This document shows positions 1 through 8,383 of a DNA stretch of 27,614 nt, one piece after another. The notes beneath the pieces were generated by a model that was not told where the DNA came from, did not search any database, and saw only the letters and a list, made by a program, of their open reading frames with translations. The stretch spans positions 1-27,614 of the forward strand of contig NZ_DATERI010000073.1 in assembly GCF_035271705.1 (NCBI RefSeq). The letters run 5' to 3'. Numbering within the stretch: the stretch's first letter is position 1; each line of letters starts with the position of its first letter. The DNA comes from Buttiauxella sp035271705. Its GTDB lineage: Bacteria > Pseudomonadota > Gammaproteobacteria > Enterobacterales > Enterobacteriaceae. A program made the position numbers and the translations under genes.

Positions 1-87
1 TTTCCTTCACGGCGCGGTCAGTTACCGGCGGTCAGGGCGTTGATTGATTTTCTGGTAGAGAGTTATGCAGCGTTTGAGGAGGAGTAG
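1..87 (+). CDS. LysR-family transcriptional regulator, 3' end only
   Basis: The first 28 codons of the window stay open in frame 1 and end at TAG (85-87). The peptide begins FPSRRGQLPAVRALIDFLVE and ends in a short acidic tail. The Pro-Ser-Arg-Arg turn followed by a Val-Arg-x-Leu-Ile-Asp-Phe-Leu helix is the usual end of the effector-binding domain of LysR-type regulators. Everything upstream, including the DNA-binding domain, lies outside the window, so the target cannot be named. The gene converges on ybaB, in the place where recR would be expected from E. coli order. The family call rests on the C-terminal signature alone. Confidence 0.7.
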   Translation, partial: FPSRRGQLPAVRALIDFLVESYAAFEEE

Positions 88-100
88 GCCTGGAGAATTG

Positions 101-246
101 ATTTTCCAAAATAATTCGCGTTGCGGGAAGGCGGCAAGTGAGCAACAAATCTGTCTGGAACAGATTTGAACAGCGCTTGCGCTGGCCCGAAGGGTGAGCC
201 GAATAACGTAGCCAACGCCCCCGCAACACGAAGAATGACGGAAAAT
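101..246 (+). repeat. ERIC-like element 1, degenerate, at the ybaB/lysR junction
   Basis: The ends form an inverted repeat: ATTTTCCAAAATAATTCG on the left, and on the right a segment ending ATGACGGAAAAT whose last base is the first base of the complementary ybaB stop codon. The inner arms (GTTGCGGGAAGGCGGCAAG and GCCAACGCCCCCGCAAC) match the other ERIC copies in this window. The centre differs from the canonical core. It holds a perfect hairpin with 9-bp arms (CAAATCTGT/ACAGATTTG) and a second one (CAGCGC/GCGCTG). It resembles the insert in the copy at 2713-2908. Confidence 0.7.
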
Positions 247-575
247 TAGAATGGCATTTTGAAGCCTGGTGGCAACTGCATCCCATTGGAAACGCCAGCC
301 ATTTTCTCTTTCTGCGCTTCGCTGATACGACGAGCCGCATCGTTGAAGGCAGCAGCAACCAAGTCTTCAACCATCTCTTTATCGTCTTCCATCAGGCTTG
401 GATCGATTTCCACACGACGGCAGTTATGCGCACCGTTGATGGTCACTTTTACCAGACCCGCACCTGATTCGCCGGTGACTTCCATTTGAGCGATTTCTTC
501 CTGAACCTGGGCCATTTTTTCCTGCATCTGCTGGGCTTGCTTCATGATGTTGCCCAGACCGCCTTTTCCAAACAT
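246..575 (-). CDS. ybaB: YbaB/EbfC nucleoid-associated DNA-binding protein
   Basis: This encodes 109 residues, the usual length. The protein is a small homodimeric DNA-binding protein of the YbaB/EbfC family, thought to act as a minor nucleoid-associated factor. The N-terminal part (about residues 8-35) is a Gln/Lys/Glu-rich helix, followed by the family strand around VKVTINGAHNCRRVEIDPSL and a C-terminal helix that ends in a Pro-Gly-Phe-Lys-Met-Pro-Phe tail. It is read in the same direction as dnaX, from which it is separated by a 144-bp gap holding a remnant ERIC element. In E. coli recR follows directly in the same operon; here no recR is seen and the gene abuts another ERIC-like repeat. 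Confidence 0.96.
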   Translation of the reverse strand: MFGKGGLGNIMKQAQQMQEKMAQVQEEIAQMEVTGESGAGLVKVTINGAHNCRRVEIDPSLMEDDKEMVEDLVAAAFNDAARRISEAQKEKMAGVSNGMQLPPGFKMPF

Positions 576-610
576 AGTCTTCTCTCTTTTGCTCGGGCCG
601 TCTAATCACA

Positions 611-672
611 TATCCCTATCATCTTTCAAGCTGCAGGGGTGTTGGCTGCAAATCGAATGCTAATGGGTATAA
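611..672 (-). repeat. ERIC element 2, internally deleted remnant
   Basis: A 62-bp segment begins TATCCCTATCATCTTTCAAG and ends CGAATGCTAATGGGTATA. It keeps both ERIC ends (compare 2713-2752 and 2890-2908) but has lost the whole middle, which holds the AAGTAAGTGA core in full copies. It lies between dnaX and ybaB and would be transcribed with them. Confidence 0.75.
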
Positions 673-719
673 CAATTAACGGCTATCAGGGTTTACAACA
701 AACCGATGTCATCGGCCTG

Positions 720-2636
720 TCAAATTGGTCGAATACTGTCTTCATCCAACTCAGCATCAAAAAAACGACGCAGCGTTTGGATATTATTATCAGTACTCAT
801 TGATTCCCGCGCTTGTGCCAGCTTCTCTTCGTAGATAGCCTGACGCCACTCCAGCGGGGTGCGTTGTGCAAGATTATCATCTTCAATAATAGTCAGCTCA
901 ACAGTTTCACCGCTAAAAACACTCATCGCTTCAACCAGCGTGTTCTGTGCCGACGGTGAATTCAGATGCCGTAATGCAGGGCGCAAGTGCAAACAAATAC
1001 GGCTGCCATCCTGCTCTTTCCAGGCATTTAGTGCCAATTGCTGCACCAGTTTTGGCAACACCAGTTGGCTAATTTCTGCCGCCCAACTGTCCCGCTCAAT
1101 GGCTTCCAATGCCAGCTTTTGCGCCAACTCTGGCGTTTTCTCATGCTCCAGCGCGCGCTTTAATGCTTTTGGTGTCGCAACGGGTTCTTCGACCACATCA
1201 GAAACATTTTGCGACTTCCAGCGGTAAGCTTCTGGCTTCGGCTCCGGTTTTTCTTCCACTGCCGCTGCGGGCCGGGATTGAATACGCTCGGTCACTGAAG
1301 CTAAACGTTCCAGAGCGGTGCTCTTTGCCGGCCACGCTAGATCAGGCGCTGCCGGCTCACTCTTTTTTGCTTTATTGGCTCCCTGCTGGCGCATTAACTG
1401 GGTTCGCGCTTGCAGCACCTGGCTTGTGGTGTCCGGCAACGGGGTTTCATTTTGCCGTGGCGGAGGTGACGTTTGTTGCCGAACCGGAACAGGATTAATG
1501 ACCGGAATACTCGCCACTTGTCGCGGTTGCTCAGGTTCTGGTAATGGCTTGCGCGGATGGAAAGCCAGCGCGCGCAGCAGCGTCATCTCAATACCCATAC
1601 GGCGATCAGGAGCCCAAGAAAGCTCTTTGCGCCCAATCAGCAGGGTCTGATAATACAACTGTACTTCAGCTGGCGGCACGACTCTTGCGAGCTCACGCAT
1701 GCGCTGTTCAATTGCTGCCATGTCGTTACCCAACGCAGCCGGGGAAAGTTGCACCATGGCCACGCGGTGCAGCAAGCCAAGCATTTCTACCAGTAGCGCT
1801 TCCCATTCAATACCGCGACCGGCGGCATCGTTAAGCAAGTTCATCACTCGCTCACCATCGGCCTGCACCATCGCTTCTATCAGCGCCAGCGCCTGGTCGT
1901 CATCCAACGTGCCAAGCATGCTGCTGACAGCCGCCGTGCTCACTTGCCCATCGCCACTGGCAATCGCCTGGTCGGTAAGGCTTAATGCATCACGCAGGCT
2001 GCCATCTGCGGCACGGGACAACAGTTGCAGAGCGCGAGTTTCAGACGGGATTTTCTCTTCGCCAAGAATGTATTCCAACTGATGGCGGATTTGTTCGACA
2101 TCCAGCGCTTTCAGGTGGAATTGCAGGCAGCGAGAAAGAATGGTCACCGGCAACTTTTGCGGATCAGTGGTCGCCAGCAAGAATTTGACATGCGAAGGGG
2201 GCTCTTCCAGCGTCTTCAACAGTGCGTTGAAGCTGTGGCGCGAGAGCATGTGGACTTCATCGATTAAGTAGACTTTGAAGCGGCCACGCGCCGGTGCGTA
2301 CTGAACGTTGTCCAGTAAGTCACGGGTGTCTTCGACTTTGGTGCGTGAGGCGGCATCAATCTCTATCAGATCAACAAAGCGCCCCTGTTCGATTTCGCGG
2401 CAGTTATCGCACACACCGCAAGGCGTGGCAGTAATGCCGGTTTCACAATTTAACCCTTTCGCCAACAAGCGAGCGATGGACGTTTTACCCACGCCGCGCG
2501 TCCCTGAAAAGAGATAAGCGTGGTGGATTCGGCCCATGGATAAGCCATTAGCCAGCGCAGTCAACACGTGTTGCTGGCCGACGACATCAGCAAAAGTTTG
2601 TGGGCGCCATTTGCGGGCTAAGACCTGGTAGCTCAT
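720..2636 (-). CDS. dnaX: DNA polymerase III subunits tau and gamma
   Basis: The gene encodes 638 residues, against 643 in E. coli. Tau is the organiser of the replicative polymerase clamp-loader complex; it bridges the core polymerases and contacts the DnaB helicase. The AAA+ ATPase part shows a Walker A motif GTRGVGKT at residues 45-52, a four-cysteine zinc module (C64, C73, C76, C79), a LIDEVHM Walker B and a sensor around LLATTDPQKLP. The C-terminal half carries the Pro/Glu/Ala-rich linker and the domain that binds the alpha subunit. A programmed -1 frameshift signal at 1357-1384 should produce the shorter gamma form of about 426 residues. The gene sits between apt and ybaB, with ERIC elements in both gaps. 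Confidence 0.98.
   Translation of the reverse strand: MSYQVLARKWRPQTFADVVGQQHVLTALANGLSMGRIHHAYLFSGTRGVGKTSIARLLAKGLNCETGITATPCGVCDNCREIEQGRFVDLIEIDAASRTKVEDTRDLLDNVQYAPARGRFKVYLIDEVHMLSRHSFNALLKTLEEPPSHVKFLLATTDPQKLPVTILSRCLQFHLKALDVEQIRHQLEYILGEEKIPSETRALQLLSRAADGSLRDALSLTDQAIASGDGQVSTAAVSSMLGTLDDDQALALIEAMVQADGERVMNLLNDAAGRGIEWEALLVEMLGLLHRVAMVQLSPAALGNDMAAIEQRMRELARVVPPAEVQLYYQTLLIGRKELSWAPDRRMGIEMTLLRALAFHPRKPLPEPEQPRQVASIPVINPVPVRQQTSPPPRQNETPLPDTTSQVLQARTQLMRQQGANKAKKSEPAAPDLAWPAKSTALERLASVTERIQSRPAAAVEEKPEPKPEAYRWKSQNVSDVVEEPVATPKALKRALEHEKTPELAQKLALEAIERDSWAAEISQLVLPKLVQQLALNAWKEQDGSRICLHLRPALRHLNSPSAQNTLVEAMSVFSGETVELTIIEDDNLAQRTPLEWRQAIYEEKLAQARESMSTDNNIQTLRRFFDAELDEDSIRPI
1357..1384 (-). 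promoter_or_regulatory. dnaX programmed -1 frameshift site
   Basis: On the minus strand the slippery heptamer AAAAAAG lies at 1368-1362 (codons AAA AAG, the second being codon 425). A -1 slip reads GAG and then TGA at 1359-1357, giving a gamma subunit of about 426 residues. A Shine-Dalgarno-like AGGGAG lies 10 nt upstream (1384-1379). Just downstream GCCGGC repeats as a self-complementary pair that can close a stem. This is the same layout as the E. coli site as I remember it. Confidence 0.93.
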
Positions 2637-2712
2637 TCGAGATAGGCTCTACATCACGGGTGTGAATTGAGGGGTAATGCTAACATATGCCTCACCCATC
2701 GGGCGAGGCTTC

Positions 2713-2908
2713 TATACCCATCATCCTTCAAGCTGCAGGGGTGTTGGCTGCATACGCTCATCCCAGTCACTTACTCAAGTAAGCTCCATGGGATTAATGA
2801 GAGACTCCTGTCTCTCACCGGAGGCCAGCCTTCGGCTGGTCAAATTCGTTCCCGACGAATTTGTCTCGTCCTTGCCGCCTACCTGCAACTCGAATGCTAA
2901 CGGGTATA
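2713..2908 (-). repeat. ERIC element 3 with about 69-bp insert, between apt and dnaX
   Basis: It begins TATACCCATCATCCTTCAAG and ends ACTCGAATGCTAACGGGTATA, so the TATACCC/GGGTATA ends are intact. Read on the minus strand it holds the ERIC core GAGCTTACTTGAGTAAGTGA. At 196 bp it is about 69 bp longer than the 127-bp copy at 4650-4776. The extra DNA holds three small hairpins, including CAAATTCGT/ACGAATTTG and CCAGCC/GGCTGG. It fills most of the 296-bp gap between apt and dnaX; I see no gene in that gap. Confidence 0.9.
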
Positions 2909-2932
2909 ATTTGGGGAATACGGAAGCAGAAC

Positions 2933-3484
2933 TCAGTGGCCTGGGAAAAGTACGAGGCTGTAGCTTTTCACGCCCATTTTTTCCAGACGCGGCTCACCAC
3001 CAATATCAAACAGATTGATGATAAACGCAGCGTCAGTCACTTCCCCACCCAGACGGCGGATAAGTTTAACGGTCGCCTCAATGGTGCCACCTGTCGCCAG
3101 CAAATCGTCCACCACCAGAACTTTGTCGCCAGGCTGGATTGCATCAACGTGGATTTCCAGTTGATCGGTACCGTATTCCAGCTCGTAGTTCTCAGAGATA
3201 GTTTCGCGTGGCAGTTTGCCAGGCTTACGTACCGGCACAAAGCCAACACCTAATTCCAGCGCAACCGGTGCGCCAAACAAAAAACCACGCGCTTCAGTGC
3301 CCACGACTTTGGTGATGCCAGCATCTTTAAAGCGTGAGACTAATAATTCGATGCTGGTGGCGTAGGCTTTCGGATCTTCAAGCAAGCTGGTAACGTCACG
3401 GAATAGGATCCCAGGCTTTGGGTAATCTGGAATGCTTTTGATGCTGTTTTTCAGATATTCAAGCTGTTGCGCAGTCGCGGTCAT
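2933..3484 (-). CDS. apt: Adenine phosphoribosyltransferase
   Basis: The protein is 183 residues, the E. coli length. It is a cytoplasmic purine-salvage enzyme joining adenine and PRPP to give AMP and pyrophosphate. The PRPP-binding loop is plain: VLVVDDLLATGGT, about residues 122-134, with the two acidic residues expected. The N-terminal part has the family block around YPKPGILFRDVTSLL, and GTEARGFLFGAPVALELG follows as the adenine/hood region. It is first in the minus-strand series apt, dnaX, ybaB; transcription could continue across the ERIC element into dnaX. The start ATG (3484) has no competing upstream start in frame that improves the alignment. Confidence 0.97.
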   Translation of the reverse strand: MTATAQQLEYLKNSIKSIPDYPKPGILFRDVTSLLEDPKAYATSIELLVSRFKDAGITKVVGTEARGFLFGAPVALELGVGFVPVRKPGKLPRETISENYELEYGTDQLEIHVDAIQPGDKVLVVDDLLATGGTIEATVKLIRRLGGEVTDAAFIINLFDIGGEPRLEKMGVKSYSLVLFPGH

Positions 3485-3633
3485 AATTAATGCCTGCTAA
3501 AAACATGATTCTAACAAAGCACGCACTTGGTTAATAAACACACTACAGGTGATTCATTAATCAGTCATATCGTGCTCGAAAGCGGTCGAATTTACTGTCT
3601 GCAAACAACAATTGCAACCACAGCAGCAGCGCT

Positions 3634-4011
3634 TTATGGCTTTTGTTGCTTTTCGTCAATTACCGGCATCCGCCACATAAAGAACAGAAGCGCGCACATC
3701 ATCATCAATAATAGTAGTCTGACCCAAAGAATGTTGACCAGATAAAGGGATACTGAAAAAGTTAAAACAATAAAAATCAACGCCCTGGGTTTAGTGCCTG
3801 GTGGCAAGGCTCGATATTGCTGCCAATGGCGGATATAACTGCCAAACCATGAACGGTAGAGTAGCCAGTAGTGGAAGCGTGGTGAGGAACGCGCGAAACA
3901 CCAGGCCGCCAGCAGTAAAAATGGGGTGGTAGGAAGTAAAGGCAACACCACACCCAGCGTCGCAAGGACTACCGCCAGCCAACCAATGATGATTAAAATA
4001 GTCCGTTTCAT
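3634..4011 (-). CDS. ybaN: Inner membrane protein, DUF454 family (YbaN)
   Basis: This encodes 125 residues, the length of E. coli YbaN. The first 35 residues are strongly hydrophobic (ILIIIGWLAVVLATLGVVLPLLP), and two further membrane segments follow around residues 75-115. The family signature PTTPFLLLAAWCFARSSPRFHYWLL is clear. Its function is not established; it is a small integral inner membrane protein. It is divergent from priC, with an 84-bp shared upstream region, and read towards apt 149 bp away. The protein ends VIDEKQQKP, close to the E. coli C-terminus. Confidence 0.94.
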   Translation of the reverse strand: MKRTILIIIGWLAVVLATLGVVLPLLPTTPFLLLAAWCFARSSPRFHYWLLYRSWFGSYIRHWQQYRALPPGTKPRALIFIVLTFSVSLYLVNILWVRLLLLMMMCALLFFMWRMPVIDEKQQKP

Positions 4012-4095
4012 TCCTTATTCCATCAAAATACCCATCCTGAAATAGCCTGGGTATGACCTGGCACTTAAACACGTGCAACACTGGAGAGTCATTTT

Positions 4096-4632
4096 GTGAA
4101 GACCGCTGCGCTGTTACAAGCTTTGGATGTTCGCGTCGCGGAACTCGCGCAGGCCATTGCGCCAATCTCGTTGCAACGTGCCTCGCAAGCACGCTTTGAT
4201 CGTAAACTGTTTTCCACTCACAGCACGCAACTAAAAGATTATCTTACCGAAGTTCAGGCTAATCTTGCGCAATTACAGCTTAGCGTGAAAGTCGGTAAAA
4301 CGGATCAAGTTGCGTATCTTGCCGAAAAACTGGTGGCGCAAATTGCCGCTTTGCAGAGGGAGCTGGCGACCTTGCAGATGCGCAAAAACGATCCACAGCC
4401 GGTCGTTGCCGAAAATTTATATGAAAAGCTTTCGACGCATCAGGATTACGAGCGCCGAATTCAGATTATGATTAGCGATCGTGACAGCCAGCTTTCAGTG
4501 CAAACGACCCTCATCGGGCAACAAAAGATCCAGAAAGAAATCGCGGCTCTTGAAGGCCGTCTGCAACGCTGCCGTCAGGCCATTGCGCGTATTGAACGTG
4601 CGATTGAACGGCGGGAACGTGGGCTAAGCTAA
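4096..4632 (+). CDS. priC: Primosomal replication protein PriC (N'')
   Basis: The gene encodes 178 residues, near the 175 of E. coli. PriC reloads the DnaB helicase at stalled forks that carry a single-stranded gap, as an alternative to the PriA-PriB route. The protein is nearly all helical, with Leu/Gln-rich stretches and a basic C-terminus (RCRQAIARIERAIERRERG). The start is GTG at 4096, chosen because GGAGAG lies 7 bases upstream (4083-4088) and no in-frame ATG precedes it. It is divergent from ybaN and is followed by an ERIC element and then rsmS in the same direction. Confidence 0.95.
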   Translation: MKTAALLQALDVRVAELAQAIAPISLQRASQARFDRKLFSTHSTQLKDYLTEVQANLAQLQLSVKVGKTDQVAYLAEKLVAQIAALQRELATLQMRKNDPQPVVAENLYEKLSTHQDYERRIQIMISDRDSQLSVQTTLIGQQKIQKEIAALEGRLQRCRQAIARIERAIERRERGLS

Positions 4633-4649
4633 TTGAATTATTTTGGGTA

Positions 4650-4776
<127 letters not shown>

Positions 4777-4809
4777 TTCATCAAAATACAGATTAACGAG
4801 AGTAACGCT

Positions 4810-4965
4810 ATGTCGCTGGAAAATGCACCAGAAGAAGTGAAACTGGCTGTCGATTTGATAATGCTACTGGAACAACATGACATCCCGACGGAAACGGTGC
4901 TCGCTGCGCTAGAAATTGTCCGTCAGGATTTTTTGCGTAAGCGGGAAGAGAACGCTTCCCGCTAA
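4810..4965 (+). CDS. rsmS: RsmS (YbaM), small DUF2496 protein
   Basis: A 51-residue protein beginning MSLENAPEEVKLAVDLIMLL closely matches E. coli YbaM (53 residues). The homologue in Pectobacterium was named RsmS for its effect on the Rsm virulence regulators; the molecular function is not settled. The sequence is one acidic amphipathic helical region without membrane segments. It is likely co-transcribed with priC, with the ERIC element in the leader. Its last codons and stop form the left arm, loop and right arm of a terminator hairpin (4940-4963). It is convergent with mscK, whose stop codon is four bases away. Confidence 0.9.
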   Translation: MSLENAPEEVKLAVDLIMLLEQHDIPTETVLAALEIVRQDFLRKREENASR

Positions 4966-4970
4966 TTTTT
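4940..4970. terminator. Intrinsic terminator overlapping the rsmS stop codon
   Basis: AGCGGGAAG (4940-4948), loop AGAACG, then CTTCCCGCT (4955-4963) is a perfect 9-bp stem followed by AATTTTT. The right arm contains the first base of the rsmS stop codon. It lies between the convergent rsmS and mscK genes. A strong T run follows on the rightward side; the leftward side has only a weak one. Confidence 0.88.
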
Positions 4971-7900
4971 ACTGTACCGGAACGATGTCGCCGCCGTTCG
5001 ATTTGCCATTGTTATCGCGTTTCACTTCTGTCCATTCATCCCCTTTTTCATTACGCAGATGAACTTCAAGTTGGTTGAAGGCGATGTTAATGTCATTTTC
5101 TCGGCACAGACGTTCGATGGCCCGGTTCAGCTCATCAACGGTATAACTGCGATCGCGTAGCTCACGCACGTATAAGCGCAATTCATGATCCAGCGTGCTG
5201 GGGCCGAAAGTGGTGAAGAACACTGCCGGTTCAGGATCATGCATCACTTTCGGATGTTCGTGAGCGGCCTGGAGTAAGATTTCACGCACTTTTTCAAGAT
5301 CGGATCCGTAAGCGACACCCAAGCGGATAACCACACGCGTGATGGTGTCGGACAGCGACCAGTTGATCAATCGTTCCGTAACAAACGCTTTGTTTGGGAT
5401 GATCACTTCTTTGCGATCGAAATCAGTGATCGTGGTGGCGCGAATACGAATCTTGCTGACACTGCCCGAGAAGGTACCGATTGTCACCGTATCGCCGATA
5501 CGCACCGGACGTTCGAACAGAATAATCAGGCCGGAAACAAAGTTACCGAATATCTCCTGCAATCCGAAGCCCAGACCGACCGATAACGCAGCCGCCAGCC
5601 ATTGCAATTTATCCCACGACACCCCAAGTGAGCCAAAGACGGTCATCGCACCGACGGCAATAATCGCGTAGTTAAGAATGGTGGTGATGGCGTAAGAAGC
5701 CCCCTGGCGCATTTGCAGGCGCGAAAGCACCAGCACTTCCAGCAAGCCCGGTAAGTTGCGAATCAGAACCCAAGCGAAGGCGAAGGCAATCACTGCAAAT
5801 AACAAACTGCCCATGGTGACGTTTTTCACCACGGCGGCTCCCGCTTCAGTCCCGTTATAACTCCATAGCTGGATGCTATCGAGATAACCGAATACGCCAA
5901 ACAAGTCTGACCAAATGGTGTAGAAGAAGATGGCAAACAGCGCAAACAGCGCAATGATGGCAAGGCGCATGGTTTGTTGGTTGATCTGATCAAGCGCCAA
6001 TGGCGGTTCTTCTACCGGCTCGCTACCTTCGGCCCCTTCTTTCACCAGGTTTTCACGGCGCAACACCGCGCGACGATATGCCATACGACGTGCCGTCACA
6101 CTCAACCCACGCAGTACAGTTTGATAAACCAGGTTCCAGATTAGTACCAGGTAGATGGTTTCAATCCAGCGGCCTGCAAGGCGCAAAGTCGTATAGAAAT
6201 AACCCATCGCCGTCAGCACAATTAACACCGCCGGCACTACCCCCATCACCGTGACGGTAAACAGTTGCATGGTGTGGTTATTTTTGTTGCGCCAGTTTTC
6301 ACGACACATTGGGAAGACTAATGCGGTGATCAGCAACAAATTGAAGAAAATGAGCAACTGACCCATTGCATCTTCCACCAGGTGAAGCGGTGAACGCTCA
6401 CCCAACACCGACCAAAACAGCAACGGCAACAGTGCAAAACCAATGCGCACCAGTTGTCGGCGATAATGGCGACACAATTGTGGATGCATATTAAAGTGGC
6501 GAACGGCAACACCGTCGCTCGACAACACCTTGTAGGTCAGGCCAAAGACAATCCAGAACAGGGAAAGCTGTTTACAAAACGCCAGCATCGACTCGCTAAT
6601 GTTCATCTCGAACCCGGCAAAGACTAAGCCTATAGCATAGATGACTAACGCCCCAGGCAGGACTTTCACCAGTGTCAGCGCAATGGCTTTCGGCGTTAGC
6701 ATTTGGCTGTCGTTACGCAGTTGTCCAACCCGACTGGCTTGCTTTTCCAAATAGCGATCAATAGCTTTAAAACGCCAGCGAATAATCCCCGCCAGTAGCA
6801 GTGCCGGAATCATCAGCAAAAGGATGGCGAGCATTTTTAGCGAACTTTCCGGCCCCTTGAAATTGATACGGGCGTTTTTAAACTGATCGCGTAACGATGA
6901 CGGCAACGATTTCAGCCAGTCCCAGTCCATAGGTTTGTTACTGGAGACCCAAAAAATCTGCTCGGTCAGAATTTGGTCGAGGGATTTCGTCACGTTTTGC
7001 AGTTGCTGCTTATTATTCTGCAGGTTGATTGCCAGCATTAATTGCATGCCGAGTTGCTTATTCAATTGGTCGAGCAATTCGCGACGTGTATCCAGAACCT
7101 GTAACAACGCATCGTGGACATCAGGCGTGACTTCAGTGGTGTGCCCTTCTTCAATTTTTGCAACCAATTCATCAGGCTGGAACAGCGCGTCACGCTGCTG
7201 ATTGACATCAAACTGTTCGAGACGAATATCAGCAATACGATTGGTCAGGTCTTCTGTATCTTCCGCCGCAGGCAGGTTCTGTTGTTGTTGCTGATAGAGA
7301 ATGCGCGACAACAGCAAGCTGCCTTTCAAGACAGCGATTTGTTCTTTCAAATTGCGTTCAGATTGCAGCGCACGATCCAGCGTGTTTTTGATGCGGATGC
7401 TCGGCGGTACCATCTCATTGGCATGCTGAGTGGCGTCTATCAGTCGTTGGCTTAACTGGTGGTTAATATCCAGCTCTGGTTTCACCAACGGGTTTTGCTG
7501 AATTTTAACGGTATCTTCTGAGTCGATGGCTTCCTGAGCGGTCTGTTGGGTCAGCGTCAGACGCTTGCTACTGACCGCCTTTTGCAACAGTTGCAGCGTG
7601 TGTTCCAGTTGATTGATATGGGCGTTGGTGTAATCACGTTGTTTTTGCAGTGTATCTTGCAACAGCGTGTTGCCTTTTAGACTGTCGCGCTGCTGGTCCA
7701 GTTGCGCATTCAGTAACGCTTGCTGGGCCAGTAAAAGTGTTTGCTGACTTGAGCGTAATTCCGTCGCACCAGGTGTTACGCCATTCAGGCGATTACGGTT
7801 AATTTCAAGCTGAGCTGAAGCGGCCATCATCGCATTTTGCACGCGCTCTGGCTGTGTTTGCAGCGAAATCAGTTGGCTATTCCAGGTGGCTAAATCGCTT

Positions 7901-8349
7901 TGTGAATTCTGCAAATCCGTCATCAAATCATTCAAACGAGATTCGAGCTGGCGTAAGTTCAGCGCTTCAATTTCAGCCGCTTCATTGGCCTGGTTATTTC
8001 GCTGGTTTTTAATCTCGTTTAAAGCATCGGTTGCTTTGCGCAGTGTTTTCGGCGCTTCGCTAACCTGCTGATGGAGTTTTGCCGCTTCATCCTTGACCCG
8101 GTCAATTTTGTCTAAAACCTCAAGCGTCTCATTGAGATCTTGTTGTATAAGTTTGTCATTAGGAGACAGCGATTTTTGCTTACTGAGTTCAGTCAGTTGG
8201 TTTTGAATTTCATCCCGACTCGGGAGATCGCTATTATTATTTTTCGCCCAAACAGGCTGCGCCAGTATGCAAAACAGGCTTATAAACGCGATAAGAAAAA
8301 ATCTTGCAGATATGCGACGTGAATATAGTGAACACAAGAGTTGCGGCAT
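4969..8349 (-). CDS. mscK: Mechanosensitive channel MscK (KefA)
   Basis: The protein is 1126 residues (E. coli 1120). MscK is a large inner membrane channel of the MscS superfamily that opens on membrane tension and is modulated by external potassium. It has a signal peptide (about residues 1-35, ending near QPVWAK), a long periplasmic coiled-coil region rich in Gln, Leu and Asn to about residue 480, then a series of membrane segments. Near the C-terminus the MscS core is unmistakable: the pore helix LSVGLGFGLQEIFGNFVSGL and the beta-domain start ERPVRIGDTVTI. The C-terminus ends in a hydrophilic tail. It lies downstream of acrR in the same direction. Confidence 0.97.
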   Translation of the reverse strand: MPQLLCSLYSRRISARFFLIAFISLFCILAQPVWAKNNNSDLPSRDEIQNQLTELSKQKSLSPNDKLIQQDLNETLEVLDKIDRVKDEAAKLHQQVSEAPKTLRKATDALNEIKNQRNNQANEAAEIEALNLRQLESRLNDLMTDLQNSQSDLATWNSQLISLQTQPERVQNAMMAASAQLEINRNRLNGVTPGATELRSSQQTLLLAQQALLNAQLDQQRDSLKGNTLLQDTLQKQRDYTNAHINQLEHTLQLLQKAVSSKRLTLTQQTAQEAIDSEDTVKIQQNPLVKPELDINHQLSQRLIDATQHANEMVPPSIRIKNTLDRALQSERNLKEQIAVLKGSLLLSRILYQQQQQNLPAAEDTEDLTNRIADIRLEQFDVNQQRDALFQPDELVAKIEEGHTTEVTPDVHDALLQVLDTRRELLDQLNKQLGMQLMLAINLQNNKQQLQNVTKSLDQILTEQIFWVSSNKPMDWDWLKSLPSSLRDQFKNARINFKGPESSLKMLAILLLMIPALLLAGIIRWRFKAIDRYLEKQASRVGQLRNDSQMLTPKAIALTLVKVLPGALVIYAIGLVFAGFEMNISESMLAFCKQLSLFWIVFGLTYKVLSSDGVAVRHFNMHPQLCRHYRRQLVRIGFALLPLLFWSVLGERSPLHLVEDAMGQLLIFFNLLLITALVFPMCRENWRNKNNHTMQLFTVTVMGVVPAVLIVLTAMGYFYTTLRLAGRWIETIYLVLIWNLVYQTVLRGLSVTARRMAYRRAVLRRENLVKEGAEGSEPVEEPPLALDQINQQTMRLAIIALFALFAIFFYTIWSDLFGVFGYLDSIQLWSYNGTEAGAAVVKNVTMGSLLFAVIAFAFAWVLIRNLPGLLEVLVLSRLQMRQGASYAITTILNYAIIAVGAMTVFGSLGVSWDKLQWLAAALSVGLGFGLQEIFGNFVSGLIILFERPVRIGDTVTIGTFSGSVSKIRIRATTITDFDRKEVIIPNKAFVTERLINWSLSDTITRVVIRLGVAYGSDLEKVREILLQAAHEHPKVMHDPEPAVFFTTFGPSTLDHELRLYVRELRDRSYTVDELNRAIERLCRENDINIAFNQLEVHLRNEKGDEWTEVKRDNNGKSNGGDIVPVQ

Positions 8350-8383
8350 AATTTGACAATGTTTGAGAACAGGCCGAAAAATG

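Noticed and set aside
32..370. 112-codon minus-strand frame that could have been recR
   Set aside because: The translation has no RecR zinc finger or Toprim motif, overlaps ybaB and runs through the ERIC-like repeat.
3791..4192. 133-codon minus-strand frame across ybaN and the priC start
   Set aside because: Overlaps two recognised genes and has no recognisable similarity.
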